DNA from: Bradyrhizobium hipponense
Lineage (GTDB): Bacteria; Pseudomonadota; Alphaproteobacteria; Rhizobiales; Xanthobacteraceae
Length of the DNA stretch: 53,453 nt
Direction of reading: 5' to 3'
NCBI RefSeq assembly: GCF_008123965.1
Contig: NZ_VSTH01000150.1
Coordinates: 1-53,453 of the forward strand
Under the pieces are notes generated by a model, which saw only the letters and a list, made by a program, of their open reading frames with translations, was not told the origin of the DNA and did not search any database. Made by a program: the position numbers and the translations under genes. Below are positions 37,875 to 46,473 of the stretch, piece by piece. How positions within the stretch are numbered: position 1 is the stretch's first letter; each line of letters opens with the position of its first letter.

Positions 37875-39179
37875 TTACAAAATAAACCGGCTCAGATCGG
37901 CGTTCTTGGCGAGGTCGCCGACGTGCTTCTGCACGTAGTCGGCGTCGATCCGGACGGTCTCGCCGTTGCGGTCGGGTGCGCTGAAGGAGATTTCGTCCAG
38001 CACCCGTTCCATCACGGTCTGCAGCCGCCGGGCGCCGATGTTCTCGACCGTCGAATTCACGGCCACCGCGACGTCGGCCAGCGCATCGATGGCGTTGTCG
38101 GTGATGTCGAGCGTCACGCCTTCGGTCTGCATCAAGGCGACATATTGCTTGATCAGCGAGGCCTCGGGCTCGGTCAGGATACGCCGCAGGTCGTCGCGCG
38201 TCAGCGCCTGCAACTCGACGCGAATCGGCAGCCGTCCCTGCAATTCCGGCAACAGGTCCGACGGCTTGGCGACGTGGAAGGCGCCGGAGGCAATGAACAG
38301 GATGTGGTCGGTCTTCACCGCGCCATGCTTGGTCGAGACCGTGGTGCCCTCGATCAGCGGCAACAGGTCGCGCTGCACGCCTTCGCGCGAGACGTCGCCG
38401 CCGACGCGGCCGTCGCGCGCGCAGATCTTGTCGATCTCGTCGAGAAACACGATGCCGTTGTTCTCGACCGCGCCGATCGCCTCCTGGGTCAACTGGTCGT
38501 TGTCCAGCAGCTTGTCGGATTCCTCGTTGACGAGGATCTCGTGCGAGCTCTCCACCGTCAGCCGCCGCGTCTTGCTGCGGCCCCCGAGCTTGCCGAAGAT
38601 ATCGCCGATCGAGACAGCGCCCATCTGCGCGCCAGGCATGCCCGGTATTTCGAACATCGGAAAACCGCTGCCGGAGGATTGCGTCTCGATCTCGATTTCC
38701 TTGTCGTTCATTTCGCCGGCGCGCAGCTTCTTGCGGAACGATTCCCGCGTCGCGGCGCTGGCATTGGCCCCGACCAGCGCGTCGAGCACGCGCTCCTCGG
38801 CGGCAAGCTGCGCCCGCGCCTGCACGTCCTTGCGCTTGCGTTCGCGCACCTGGGCGATCGCAACCTCGACGAGGTCGCGCACGATCTGCTCGACGTCGCG
38901 GCCGACATAGCCGACCTCGGTGAATTTTGTCGCCTCGACCTTCAGGAACGGCGCGTTGGCAAGCTTGGCGAGCCGCCGCGCAATCTCTGTCTTGCCGACG
39001 CCGGTCGGGCCGATCATCAGGATGTTCTTCGGCAGCACCTCCTCGCGCAAGGAACCTTCGAGCTGCTGCCGGCGCCAACGGTTGCGCAGCGCGATCGAGA
39101 CCGCGCGCTTGGCTTCGGTCTGGCCGACGATGAAACGATCGAGTTCGGAAACGATTTCGCGGGGGGAGAAGTCTGTCAT
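37875..39179 (-). CDS. hslU: ATP-dependent protease ATPase subunit HslU (ClpY)
   Basis: A 434-residue AAA+ unfoldase that feeds HslV. Walker A GPTGVGKT is at residues 57-64, the pore loop GYVG at 90-93, then the I domain (KLRAGEMNDKEIEIE), Walker B GIVFLDEIDKI and the C-terminal ARFIL-like tail (ADLSRFIL) that inserts into HslV. Length is normal. It follows hslV on the minus strand, with two unrelated genes between them. Confidence 0.97.
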   Translation of the reverse strand: MTDFSPREIVSELDRFIVGQTEAKRAVSIALRNRWRRQQLEGSLREEVLPKNILMIGPTGVGKTEIARRLAKLANAPFLKVEATKFTEVGYVGRDVEQIVRDLVEVAIAQVRERKRKDVQARAQLAAEERVLDALVGANASAATRESFRKKLRAGEMNDKEIEIETQSSGSGFPMFEIPGMPGAQMGAVSIGDIFGKLGGRSKTRRLTVESSHEILVNEESDKLLDNDQLTQEAIGAVENNGIVFLDEIDKICARDGRVGGDVSREGVQRDLLPLIEGTTVSTKHGAVKTDHILFIASGAFHVAKPSDLLPELQGRLPIRVELQALTRDDLRRILTEPEASLIKQYVALMQTEGVTLDITDNAIDALADVAVAVNSTVENIGARRLQTVMERVLDEISFSAPDRNGETVRIDADYVQKHVGDLAKNADLSRFIL

Positions 39180-39231
39180 GGGACCTTAGCTAGGATCAGA
39201 GACGGGCCGGGACAAGCCGCTTTTTTGGCCG

Positions 39232-39849
39232 TCAGAGGATCGGTGGGCCGGATTGCCAAAGTTTCACGGCGTCGAGCGGATGGATCAGCATCAGAATGTT
39301 CAGCGTCAGATTGTCACGAATATGGAGCGCCATCATGATTTCGAAGGCGAGTCCGATCGCGACGGTCGCCGGGACCGGCAGCAGGCGCGCGGCGAGAAAC
39401 CCCAGCACCATGAACGTCGTATCCGAGATCGAATTGACAATGCTATCGCCGTAATAGTCCAGCGAGATCGTGCCGGCGCGGTAGCGCTCGATGATGAACG
39501 GGGAATTCTCGACGATCTCCCAGGCACCTTCGATCAGCATGGCCATGATCAGCCGTACCGGCCAGGAAAGACGCAGCAGCGGCAGCCGCGCGAACAGGAT
39601 CCATGTCAATCCGTAGAACAGGAAGCCGTGCAACACATGCGAGAAACTGTACCAGTCGGCGATGTGCTGGGAGTTCTCCGAAGAGTTCACCACGCCATGC
39701 CAGAGCTTGATGGTGCCGCAGGCGCAGATCGGCACCCGCCCCATGGCGACCAGGATCGATGCCTGTAGCGCCAGCAGCAGCAGCGCGATGCCGACCCAGG
39801 CGAGCGGCGGAAATGCGGCCTTGCCTTCGTGCGTGGTTGCCAGCGTCAT
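39232..39849 (-). CDS. DUF2585 (UPF0314) membrane protein
   Basis: A 205-residue protein with about five to six hydrophobic segments and the conserved block WHGVVNSSENSQHIADWYSFSHVLHG, followed by EGAWEIVENSPFIIERYR. The family is common beside hslVU in Rhizobiales but has no known function. The many charged residues within the membrane-proximal blocks (HGVV, SENSQH, EGAWE) hint at an enzymatic membrane site. Its start overlaps the stop of the GNAT gene. Confidence 0.88.
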   Translation of the reverse strand: MTLATTHEGKAAFPPLAWVGIALLLLALQASILVAMGRVPICACGTIKLWHGVVNSSENSQHIADWYSFSHVLHGFLFYGLTWILFARLPLLRLSWPVRLIMAMLIEGAWEIVENSPFIIERYRAGTISLDYYGDSIVNSISDTTFMVLGFLAARLLPVPATVAIGLAFEIMMALHIRDNLTLNILMLIHPLDAVKLWQSGPPIL

Positions 39850-40331
39850 GGCGCGCGCACCATCAGCAGCGCCGGGCCGTCGGGCGTCTCGACCATGCGA
39901 TCGCGGACAAAGCCGGCCTTCTCGTAGGCGCGCACGGCGCGCAGGTTGAGCGCATCAGGATCGGTGACGATGCGCGGCAGGCCCTGCTGCAGCTGCGCAT
40001 CGGCGAACTGGCGGATGAATGCCGAGCCGTGACCGCGCGCGATCATGTCGCTCTCGCCGATGAACTGGTCGATGCCACGCGTGCCCTCCGGTTGCGGCCC
40101 GAATCCCGTATTCCAGGCGGTCAGGTGATAGCATTGAAGATAGCCGAATGGCCGCATTCCGGCCAACACGATGAACTGGTCCATCGCCGGCTCGTCGAGA
40201 TCGCCGCTCACGAGCGCAAACTGCTCATCCGGATCGCCCCACCATTCCCGCACATGCGCTTCGCCAAGCCACCGCCGGACCAGCGGCAGGTCGGCCGTCG
40301 TCATCGGGCGGAAGGTGTAGGCGATGGTCAT
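39846..40331 (-). CDS. GNAT-family N-acetyltransferase (AAC(6')-like)
   Basis: The 161-residue GNAT protein begins YTFRPMTTADLPLVRRWL and has WWGDPDEQF, a GIDQFIGESDMIARGHGSAFIRQF segment around the acetyl-CoA loop, and a C-terminal NLRAVRAYEKAGFVRDR block. This pattern is shared with aminoglycoside 6'-acetyltransferases and with uncharacterised homologues; the substrate is not deducible. It lies between hslV and DUF2585 and overlaps the latter by 4 bases. Confidence 0.85.
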   Translation of the reverse strand: MTIAYTFRPMTTADLPLVRRWLGEAHVREWWGDPDEQFALVSGDLDEPAMDQFIVLAGMRPFGYLQCYHLTAWNTGFGPQPEGTRGIDQFIGESDMIARGHGSAFIRQFADAQLQQGLPRIVTDPDALNLRAVRAYEKAGFVRDRMVETPDGPALLMVRAP

Positions 40332-40354
40332 CTAGCGGCCACGGCGGTGCTGCG

Positions 40355-40474
40355 CTCCCTCTCCCGCTTGCGGGAGAGGGTCGGGGTGAGGGTGCTTCCG
40401 CAATGGGACAGTCCCGATGAGGAGAGAGCCCTCACCCGCGCCTTCGGCGCGACCTCTCCCGCAAGCGGGAGAGG
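40355..40474. repeat. Intergenic repeat, family C copy 3
   Basis: CCCTCTCCCGCTTGCGGGAG and the right-hand CTCTCCCGCAAGCGGGAGAG bracket a core with GGTGAGGGTG and CTCACCCGCGCCTTCGGCGC. It lies between hslV and the GNAT gene on one strand, thus inside a possible operon. Confidence 0.88.
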
Positions 40475-40517
40475 TTACAGCCAGCACGCGGACGGGTTTG
40501 TCCGTCAAACCCATAGT

Positions 40518-41078
40518 CTAACCGCTCGCCAGGCTCTCGATGGTCACGTTGCGGTTGGTGTAGACGCAAATGTCGGCGGCAATGTCGAGCGAGCGGCGGA
40601 CGATGGCCTCGGCCTCCCTGTCGGTGTCGAGCAGCGCCCGCGCGGCGGCCAGCGCGTAATTGCCGCCGGAGCCGATCGCCATCACCCCGGCCTCGGGCTC
40701 CAGCACGTCGCCGGTGCCCGTCAGGACCAGGGAGACATCCTTGTCGGCCACGATCATCATGGCCTCCAGCCGCCGCAAATAGCGGTCGGTGCGCCAGTCC
40801 TTGGCAAGCTCGACCGCGGCCCGGGTCAATTGCCCCGGATATTGCTCGAGTTTGGCTTCCAAGCGCTCAAACAGCGTGAAGGCGTCGGCAGTGGCACCGG
40901 CAAAGCCGCCGATGACGTCGCCCTTGCCGAGCTTGCGGACCTTTTTGGCGTTGGACTTGATCACGGTCTGGCCGATCGAGACCTGACCGTCGCCGCCAAC
41001 CACCACCTTGCCGCCCTTGCGGACGGTCAAAATCGTGGTGCCGTGCCAGACCGGCGAGCTGTTCTGGGGGTTGTGCAT
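40518..41078 (-). CDS. hslV: ATP-dependent protease peptidase subunit HslV (ClpQ)
   Basis: A 186-residue proteasome-like subunit. A 13-residue propeptide precedes the catalytic T14 in WHGTTILTVRK, and GGFAGATADAFTLFERLE and YALAAARALLD are typical. Two rings of six form the degradation chamber capped by HslU. It heads the minus-strand group hslV-GNAT-DUF2585-hslU and is divergent from hisB across 269 bases. Confidence 0.97.
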   Translation of the reverse strand: MHNPQNSSPVWHGTTILTVRKGGKVVVGGDGQVSIGQTVIKSNAKKVRKLGKGDVIGGFAGATADAFTLFERLEAKLEQYPGQLTRAAVELAKDWRTDRYLRRLEAMMIVADKDVSLVLTGTGDVLEPEAGVMAIGSGGNYALAAARALLDTDREAEAIVRRSLDIAADICVYTNRNVTIESLASG

Positions 41079-41272
41079 GAAATACCTCGTTGTCCGGCCT
41101 GATCTAGGCGGTCGGGAGCCAAGTCACAACCAGTGCATAACCGACGCACAACGGGACCGCTCCGGTCCCAAATTTCGCTCACCATAGACCCAACTGCTGC
41201 CCTGCCAGGGCGATCCCGCAGTAGCGAAGGCGTCATTTGGCTGTTAAAAGACCGGCGTTTTCGGCCCCAAGC

Positions 41273-41322
41273 GAGCATGATCCGGAAAAGTGGGCACCGG
41301 TTTTCCGAGAAGGATCATGCTC
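41273..41322. repeat. Palindromic intergenic repeat, family D
   Basis: GAGCATGATCC and GGATCATGCTC are perfect inverted arms around GGAAAAGTGGGCACCGGTTT. Elements of exactly this kind are very frequent in Bradyrhizobium and related genomes. It lies 25 bases before hisB, in the divergent hslV-hisB gap. Confidence 0.8.
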
Positions 41323-41347
41323 AAGTAGAAGCGAAAGCCAGCTTTCC

Positions 41348-41941
41348 ATGCGCACCGCGACGATCAAGCGCAAGACCAAGGAGACCGACATCGAGGTGAC
41401 CGTGAACCTTGATGGTACCGGCGTGTCCAATATCGCGACCGGCATCGGCTTTTTCGACCATATGCTCGATCTCCTCGCCCGCCATTCCCGCATCGACCTC
41501 ACGGTCAAGGCGGTGGGTGATCTGCACATTGATCATCACCATACCACCGAAGACACCGGCATTGCGCTCGGCCAGGCGGTCAAGCAGGCGCTCGGCACCA
41601 TGGCCGGCATCACCCGCTATGCCGGCGTCCACATGCCCATGGACGAGACCCTGTCGCGCGTCGTCATCGACATCTCGGGGCGTCCGGTCCTGGTGTTCAA
41701 GGTCGATTTCCCCCGCGACAAGATCGGCGAGTTCGACACCGAGCTGGTGCGCGAGTGGTTCCAGGCCTTCGCCATGAACGCTGGCGTGACTCTCCACGTC
41801 GAGACCCTATATGGCGATAACAGCCACCACATCGCGGAGTCCTGCTTCAAGGGTCTGGCGCGGGCGCTGCGGGCGGCGGTCGCGATTGATCCGAAGGCGG
41901 CGGGCGAGGTGCCCTCCACCAAGGGCTCGCTCGGCGGCTGA
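41348..41941 (+). CDS. hisB: Imidazoleglycerol-phosphate dehydratase
   Basis: A 197-residue enzyme for the sixth reaction of histidine synthesis. The manganese-binding histidine clusters HIDHHHTTEDTG and the later NSHHIAESCFK are intact, along with FFDHMLDLLARHSRID. It is the monofunctional form. The start is the ATG before RTATIKRKTKETDI, as homologues begin. It opens the his cluster hisB-DUF2628-hisH-hisA-hisF-hisE. Confidence 0.96.
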   Translation: MRTATIKRKTKETDIEVTVNLDGTGVSNIATGIGFFDHMLDLLARHSRIDLTVKAVGDLHIDHHHTTEDTGIALGQAVKQALGTMAGITRYAGVHMPMDETLSRVVIDISGRPVLVFKVDFPRDKIGEFDTELVREWFQAFAMNAGVTLHVETLYGDNSHHIAESCFKGLARALRAAVAIDPKAAGEVPSTKGSLGG

Positions 41942-42004
41942 CATCTCGCTCCGGCGGCGCGCGCCGCCTGCGGTTTCACTGAATTCGAAGAACGGGGCAT
42001 CACC

Positions 42005-42535
42005 ATGCCTGTCTATACAGTTCATGCTCCCACCCCCGGCGGGGCGGATCTTCGCGCGACGGACAAGTTCGTCTTCGTGCGCGACGGTTTTCATTTCTGG
42101 GCGATGGTGTTCGGTCCGATCTGGCTGCTTTGGAACAGGCTCTGGCTGGCGCTGATCGGCTGGGTGATCTTCGTTGCCGCGTTCAATGCCGGGCTGTCCA
42201 GCCTCGGCGTTGGCCGCGGCTCGATCTTCTTTGCCGACATCATAGTCGCGCTCCTGATGGGTTTTGAAGCCTCGAGCCTGCGCCGCTGGACACTGTCGCG
42301 CGGCAATTGGCACCAGCTCGATGTCGTCGTCGGCGATGATGAGGACACCGCCGAACGGCGCTTCTTCGAGCGCTGGAGCCAGAAGCAGCGCGGCATCGTC
42401 AACGATCAATGGGCCGTCGATCGCGGTGGCCCGCCGCCGACCCGCAACGTGCCGGGCCAGCAATTCTCCAGCCCACCGCCGCTGCCGGCGGGCGGCATAA
42501 TCGGATTATTTCCAGAACCGGGAGGGTCAAGGTGA
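42005..42535 (+). CDS. DUF2628 membrane protein in the his cluster
   Basis: A 176-residue protein with two hydrophobic segments in the middle (about residues 33-62 and 75-90) and a Pro-rich C-terminal tail. The FVRDGFHFWAMVFGPIWLLWNRLW block is the DUF2628 hallmark. No function is known. It lies between hisB and hisH, and its stop overlaps the hisH start (GTGA), so the two are translationally coupled, yet nothing in it suggests histidine chemistry. Confidence 0.88.
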   Translation: MPVYTVHAPTPGGADLRATDKFVFVRDGFHFWAMVFGPIWLLWNRLWLALIGWVIFVAAFNAGLSSLGVGRGSIFFADIIVALLMGFEASSLRRWTLSRGNWHQLDVVVGDDEDTAERRFFERWSQKQRGIVNDQWAVDRGGPPPTRNVPGQQFSSPPPLPAGGIIGLFPEPGGSR

Positions 42536-43182
42536 GCGTCGCCATCATCGATTACGGTTCCGGTAATCTGCATTCCGCCGCCAAGGCCTTCGAGCGCGCC
42601 GCGCGCAGCCTGGAAAACCCGCAAAAGGTCTTCGTCACCAGCGATCCGGACCAGGCCTACAGCGCCGATCGTCTGGTGTTGCCGGGCGTCGGCGCCTTCG
42701 CCGATTGCCGGCGCGGGTTAGACGCCGTCAACGGCATGGTCGAGGCGATCACCGAAGCGGTGCGGGTCAAGGCGCGGCCGATGTTCGGCATCTGCGTCGG
42801 CATGCAGCTGTTCGCCACGCGCGGCAAGGAGCACGTCATCACCGAGGGCCTGAACTGGATCGGCGGCGACGTCGAGAAGATCACGCCGCGCGACGAAAGC
42901 CTGAAGATCCCGCACATGGGCTGGAATACGCTCGACGTGCTGCGCGAGCACCCGGTGCTGGAGCGGCTGCCGCTCGGCCCAAAGGGCCAGCACGCCTATT
43001 TCGTGCACTCCTATCACCTCAATGCCGCCAATGAAGCGGACGTGCTCGCGCGCGCCGATTACGGCGGGCCGGTCACCGCAATCGTTGGCAAGGACACCGC
43101 CATCGGCACGCAATTCCACCCCGAGAAGAGCCAGCGCTTTGGCCTGGCCCTGATCTCGAACTTTTTGCGATGGAAGCCGTGA
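42532..43182 (+). CDS. hisH: Imidazole glycerol phosphate synthase subunit HisH (glutamine amidotransferase)
   Basis: A 216-residue class I glutaminase that supplies ammonia to HisF. The nucleophile is C88 in MFGICVGMQLF, and the catalytic histidine and glutamate lie in GTQFHPEKSQ. The start is the GTG overlapping the upstream stop, before SVAIIDYGSGNL. A family A repeat separates it from hisA. Confidence 0.95.
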   Translation: MSVAIIDYGSGNLHSAAKAFERAARSLENPQKVFVTSDPDQAYSADRLVLPGVGAFADCRRGLDAVNGMVEAITEAVRVKARPMFGICVGMQLFATRGKEHVITEGLNWIGGDVEKITPRDESLKIPHMGWNTLDVLREHPVLERLPLGPKGQHAYFVHSYHLNAANEADVLARADYGGPVTAIVGKDTAIGTQFHPEKSQRFGLALISNFLRWKP

Positions 43183-43204
43183 GGGTTCCGACTGTTTTCA
43201 CCTC

Positions 43205-43282
43205 GTCATTGCGAGCGCAGCGAAGCAATCCAGACTGTCTCCGCGGAAAGACTCTGGATTGCTTCGTTGCGCTCGCAATGAC
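43205..43282. repeat. Intergenic repeat, family A copy 3, within the his cluster
   Basis: GTCATTGCGAGCG and CGCTCGCAATGAC form perfect ends, with GAAGCAATCCAGA and TCTGGATTGCTTC arms inside. It sits between hisH and hisA, which are probably cotranscribed, so the hairpin would be inside the mRNA. Confidence 0.92.
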
Positions 43283-43339
43283 GGAGTGCATGGCTGACAG
43301 CCCCGTTCCCACCATGAGGGGGACGGGAGAAGGTGCGAC

Positions 43340-44071
43340 ATGATCCTCTTTCCCGCCATCGACCTCAAGAACGGCCAATGCGTGCGCCTCGAGCAAGGCG
43401 ACATGGCGCGCGCGACCGTGTTCAACCTCGATCCCGCGGCGCAGGCGCAGAGCTTCGCAGAGCAAGGTTTTGAATATCTTCACGTCGTCGATCTCGATGG
43501 CGCCTTCGCAGGCAAGCCGGTGAATGCGCAGGCTGTCGAGGCAATGCTGAAGAGGATCAAGATCCCGGTGCAGCTTGGCGGCGGCATTCGCGATCTCGCC
43601 ACCGTCGAGGCCTGGCTTGCCAAGGGCATCACCCGCGTCATCATCGGCACCGCCGCGGTGCGCGATCCGGAGCTGGTGAAGGCTGCCGCAAAGAAATTTC
43701 CCGGCCGCGTCGCGGTGGGGTTAGACGCCCGCGACGGCAAGGTCGCGGTCGAAGGCTGGGCCGAGACCTCGCAGGTGACCGTGCTGGAAATCGCGCAGCG
43801 TTTCGAGGACGCCGGCGTCGCCGCCATCATCTTCACCGACATCGCGCGCGACGGCCTGCTCAAGGGGCTGAACCTCGATGCCACGATTGCGCTGGCGGAG
43901 GCGATCTCCATTCCCGTAATCGCCTCCGGCGGTCTCGCCTCGATCGAAGACGTCAAGGCGATGCTGACGCCGCGAGCGAAAAAGCTCGCCGGCGCGATTG
44001 CCGGCCGCGCGCTCTATGACGGCCGGCTCGATCCCGCTGCGGCCCTCACGCTGATCCGCGCCGCGGCCTAG
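43340..44071 (+). CDS. hisA: ProFAR isomerase HisA
   Basis: A 243-residue TIM-barrel that isomerises ProFAR to PRFAR. The catalytic-side FPAIDLKNGQCVRLEQG and the second-half catalytic IFTDIARDG motif are visible, with paired phosphate-binding ends VQLGGGIRD and IASGGLASIEDVKAML. A GGGAGAAGG ribosome-binding site precedes the ATG. It is followed after 10 bases by hisF. Confidence 0.95.
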   Translation: MILFPAIDLKNGQCVRLEQGDMARATVFNLDPAAQAQSFAEQGFEYLHVVDLDGAFAGKPVNAQAVEAMLKRIKIPVQLGGGIRDLATVEAWLAKGITRVIIGTAAVRDPELVKAAAKKFPGRVAVGLDARDGKVAVEGWAETSQVTVLEIAQRFEDAGVAAIIFTDIARDGLLKGLNLDATIALAEAISIPVIASGGLASIEDVKAMLTPRAKKLAGAIAGRALYDGRLDPAAALTLIRAAA

Positions 44072-44081
44072 GAGACATCAG

Positions 44082-44858
44082 ATGTTCAAGGTGCGTGTGA
44101 TCCCCTGCCTCGACGTCAAGGACGGCCGGGTCGTCAAGGGCGTCAACTTCGTCGACCTGCGCGATGCCGGCGATCCCGTCGAAGCGGCAATCGCCTATGA
44201 TGCGGCCGGCGCCGACGAACTCTGCTTCCTCGATATCACCGCGACGCACGAGAACCGCGGCATCATGCTCGACGTGGTCCGGCGCACGGCCGAGGCCTGC
44301 TTCATGCCGGTCACCGTGGGCGGCGGCGTGCGTGAGGTCAACGACATCAGGACATTGCTGCGTTCCGGCGCCGACAAGGTCTCGATCAACAGCGCCGCGG
44401 TGTCACGGCGCGAGTTCGTCAAGGAAGCCGCCGAAAAGTTCGGCGGGCAATGCGTGGTGGTCGCGATCGACGCCAAGCGGGTCAAGCGTCCAGGCGGCTC
44501 CGACCGCTGGGAGATTTTTACCCATGGCGGGCGCAATTCGACCGGCATCGACGCCATCGAATATGCCCAGGAAGTGGTCTCGCTCGGCGCTGGTGAAATT
44601 TTGCTCACGTCGATGGACCGCGACGGCACCAGGCAGGGGTTCGACATTCCCCTGACCAGGGCGATCGCCGACAGCGTTCCCGTTCCCGTGATCGCCTCGG
44701 GCGGCGTCGGCAATCTCGATCACCTCGTCGACGGTATTCGCGACGGGCACGCCACGGCGGTGCTGGCCGCCTCGATCTTCCATTTCGGGGAATTCACCAT
44801 CCGCGAGGCCAAGGAGCACATGACTCGGCGCGGCCTGCCCATGCGTCTCGATCCCTGA
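44082..44858 (+). CDS. hisF: Imidazole glycerol phosphate synthase subunit HisF (cyclase)
   Basis: A 258-residue TIM-barrel that uses ammonia from HisH to make imidazole glycerol phosphate and AICAR. The N-terminal catalytic aspartate lies in VIPCLDVKDGRVVKGVNF, the second in LLTSMDRDGTRQGFD. Phosphate-binding TVGGGVREV and IASGGVGNLDHLVDG are intact. An AGGAG ribosome-binding site lies 7 bases before the ATG. Confidence 0.96.
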   Translation: MFKVRVIPCLDVKDGRVVKGVNFVDLRDAGDPVEAAIAYDAAGADELCFLDITATHENRGIMLDVVRRTAEACFMPVTVGGGVREVNDIRTLLRSGADKVSINSAAVSRREFVKEAAEKFGGQCVVVAIDAKRVKRPGGSDRWEIFTHGGRNSTGIDAIEYAQEVVSLGAGEILLTSMDRDGTRQGFDIPLTRAIADSVPVPVIASGGVGNLDHLVDGIRDGHATAVLAASIFHFGEFTIREAKEHMTRRGLPMRLDP

Positions 44859-44934
44859 CGACTCCAGTTCCAAAAAATGCTACATCGGTGGGTGAGACCG
44901 GCTGATCCAGCCGGGCGTGTTCTGAGTATTCCGT

Positions 44935-45261
44935 ATGCCGCGTTTCACGATCCACGACCTGGCCGACACCATCGATGCCCGCGCGACGGCCGGCGGCGAG
45001 GGCTCCTATACCCGCAAGCTCCTGGACAAGGGCGCCGAACATTGCGCCAAGAAGTTCGGTGAGGAAGCAGTCGAAACCGTAATCGCAGCAGTCGAAAACG
45101 ATCGCGAGCATCTGATCGCCGAGGGCGCCGACCTTCTCTACCATTTCCTTGTGCTGCTCAAGGCCCGCGGCGTAAAGCTGGAAGAGGTCGAGGCGGCGCT
45201 GGACAAGCGAACCTCGATGTCCGGGTTGGAAGAGAAGGCGTCGCGCAAGGGCGGCAGTTAG
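44935..45261 (+). CDS. hisE: Phosphoribosyl-ATP pyrophosphatase HisE
   Basis: A 108-residue all-helical MazG-like pyrophosphatase for the second step of histidine synthesis. SYTRKLLDKGAEHCAKKFGEEAVETVIAA carries the metal-binding glutamates. It is the stand-alone form, so HisI is elsewhere. A 76-base gap separates it from hisF, and coaA begins 27 bases later. Confidence 0.94.
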   Translation: MPRFTIHDLADTIDARATAGGEGSYTRKLLDKGAEHCAKKFGEEAVETVIAAVENDREHLIAEGADLLYHFLVLLKARGVKLEEVEAALDKRTSMSGLEEKASRKGGS

Positions 45262-45288
45262 CTGAGGTCGCAACGGAAAGGCGGCGTT

Positions 45289-46245
45289 ATGGATATCCGC
45301 GCACCCGAGCAGCAGTACAATCCGTACCGCATCTATACGCGCGAGCAATGGGCGCGGCTGCGCGACGACACGCCGATGACGCTGGAGCCGGGCGAATTCG
45401 ATCGGCTGCGCTCGCTGCATGATCGCCTGGATTTGCAGGAGGTCGAGGACATCTACCTGCCGCTGTCGCGATTGCTGTCGATCTATGTCGATGCGATGCA
45501 GCGGCTGTATTATGCGGAGCGCCAGTTCCTCAACATCCGCGACCGCAAGATGCCGTACATCATTGGTGTCGCCGGCTCGGTCGCGGTCGGAAAATCCACC
45601 ACGGCCCGCGTGCTCCAGGCGCTGCTGGCGCGCTGGTCGCCGCGCCCGAAGGTCGAACTGATCACCACCGACGGTTTTCTCTATCCCAACGCCGTGCTCG
45701 AGCGGCAGGGCCTGATGCAGAAGAAGGGCTTTCCGGAAAGCTACGACCTGCCGCTGCTGCTCAGCTTCCTCTCCGACATCAAGGCCGGCCGCCGCCATGT
45801 GCGCGCGCCGGTCTATTCGCATCTGACTTACGACATCGTGCCGAACGAATGGGCCGAGATCGACCAACCCGACATCCTGATCGTCGAGGGCGTCAACGTG
45901 CTGCAAACCGGCAAGCTGCCGCGCGACGGCAAGGCGGTGCCGGTCGTCTCCGACTTCTTCGATTTCTCGGTCTATATCGATGCCGACGAAGCGGCGCTGC
46001 GGCAGTGGTACATCCGGCGCTTCCTGTCGCTGCGCGACACTGCGTTCATCAACCCAAAGTCCTACTTCAACCGCTACGCCCTGTTGTCGGACGAGGAAGC
46101 CACCGCCACTGCGATCGCGATCTGGGAGCGCACCAACCTCGCCAATCTCGAGGACAACATCCTGCCGACCCGCCCCCGCGCGACGCTGATCCTGAAGAAG
46201 GGCCCCGACCACGTGGTGGAGAGCGTGGCGCTGAGGAGGCTGTAG
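45289..46245 (+). CDS. coaA: Pantothenate kinase, type I
   Basis: A 318-residue kinase for the first and controlling step of CoA synthesis. The P-loop GSVAVGKS is at residues 96-103; YNPYRIYTREQWARLRDDTP and the ITTDGFLYPNAVLE and LIVEGVNVLQ motifs are typical. Type I enzymes are usually feedback-inhibited by CoA. It follows hisE, an arrangement seen in other Rhizobiales. Two repeats lie after it. Confidence 0.96.
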   Translation: MDIRAPEQQYNPYRIYTREQWARLRDDTPMTLEPGEFDRLRSLHDRLDLQEVEDIYLPLSRLLSIYVDAMQRLYYAERQFLNIRDRKMPYIIGVAGSVAVGKSTTARVLQALLARWSPRPKVELITTDGFLYPNAVLERQGLMQKKGFPESYDLPLLLSFLSDIKAGRRHVRAPVYSHLTYDIVPNEWAEIDQPDILIVEGVNVLQTGKLPRDGKAVPVVSDFFDFSVYIDADEAALRQWYIRRFLSLRDTAFINPKSYFNRYALLSDEEATATAIAIWERTNLANLEDNILPTRPRATLILKKGPDHVVESVALRRL

Positions 46246-46248
46246 CTT

Positions 46249-46344
46249 CGTAGGGTGGGCAAAGGCGCGCTCTTCGCGCGCCGTGCCCACCATGCCCCAT
46301 GGTCGAACGTGAATGGTGGGCACGCTTCGCTTTGCCCACCCTAC
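46249..46344. repeat. Intergenic repeat, family B copy 3
   Basis: CGTAGGGTGGGCAAAGG at the left mirrors GCTTTGCCCACCCTACA at the right, with CCGTGCCCACC and GGTGGGCACG inside. It starts 4 bases after the coaA stop. Confidence 0.9.
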
Positions 46345-46379
46345 AGTATTAGCGCTTGACGCACGCCTGTTACCGCATC

Positions 46380-46457
46380 GTCATTGCGAGTGCAGCGAAG
46401 CAATCCAGACTGTCACGGCGGAAAGATTCTGGATTGCTTCGCTTCGCTCGCAATGAC
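46380..46457. repeat. Intergenic repeat, family A copy 4
   Basis: GTCATTGCGAG and CTCGCAATGAC ends with GAAGCAATCCAGA and GATTCTGGATTGCTTC arms. It follows a family B copy by 35 bases, between the convergent coaA and histidine-kinase genes. Confidence 0.92.
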
Positions 46458-46473
46458 GAGCGAAGAGGGCCCG

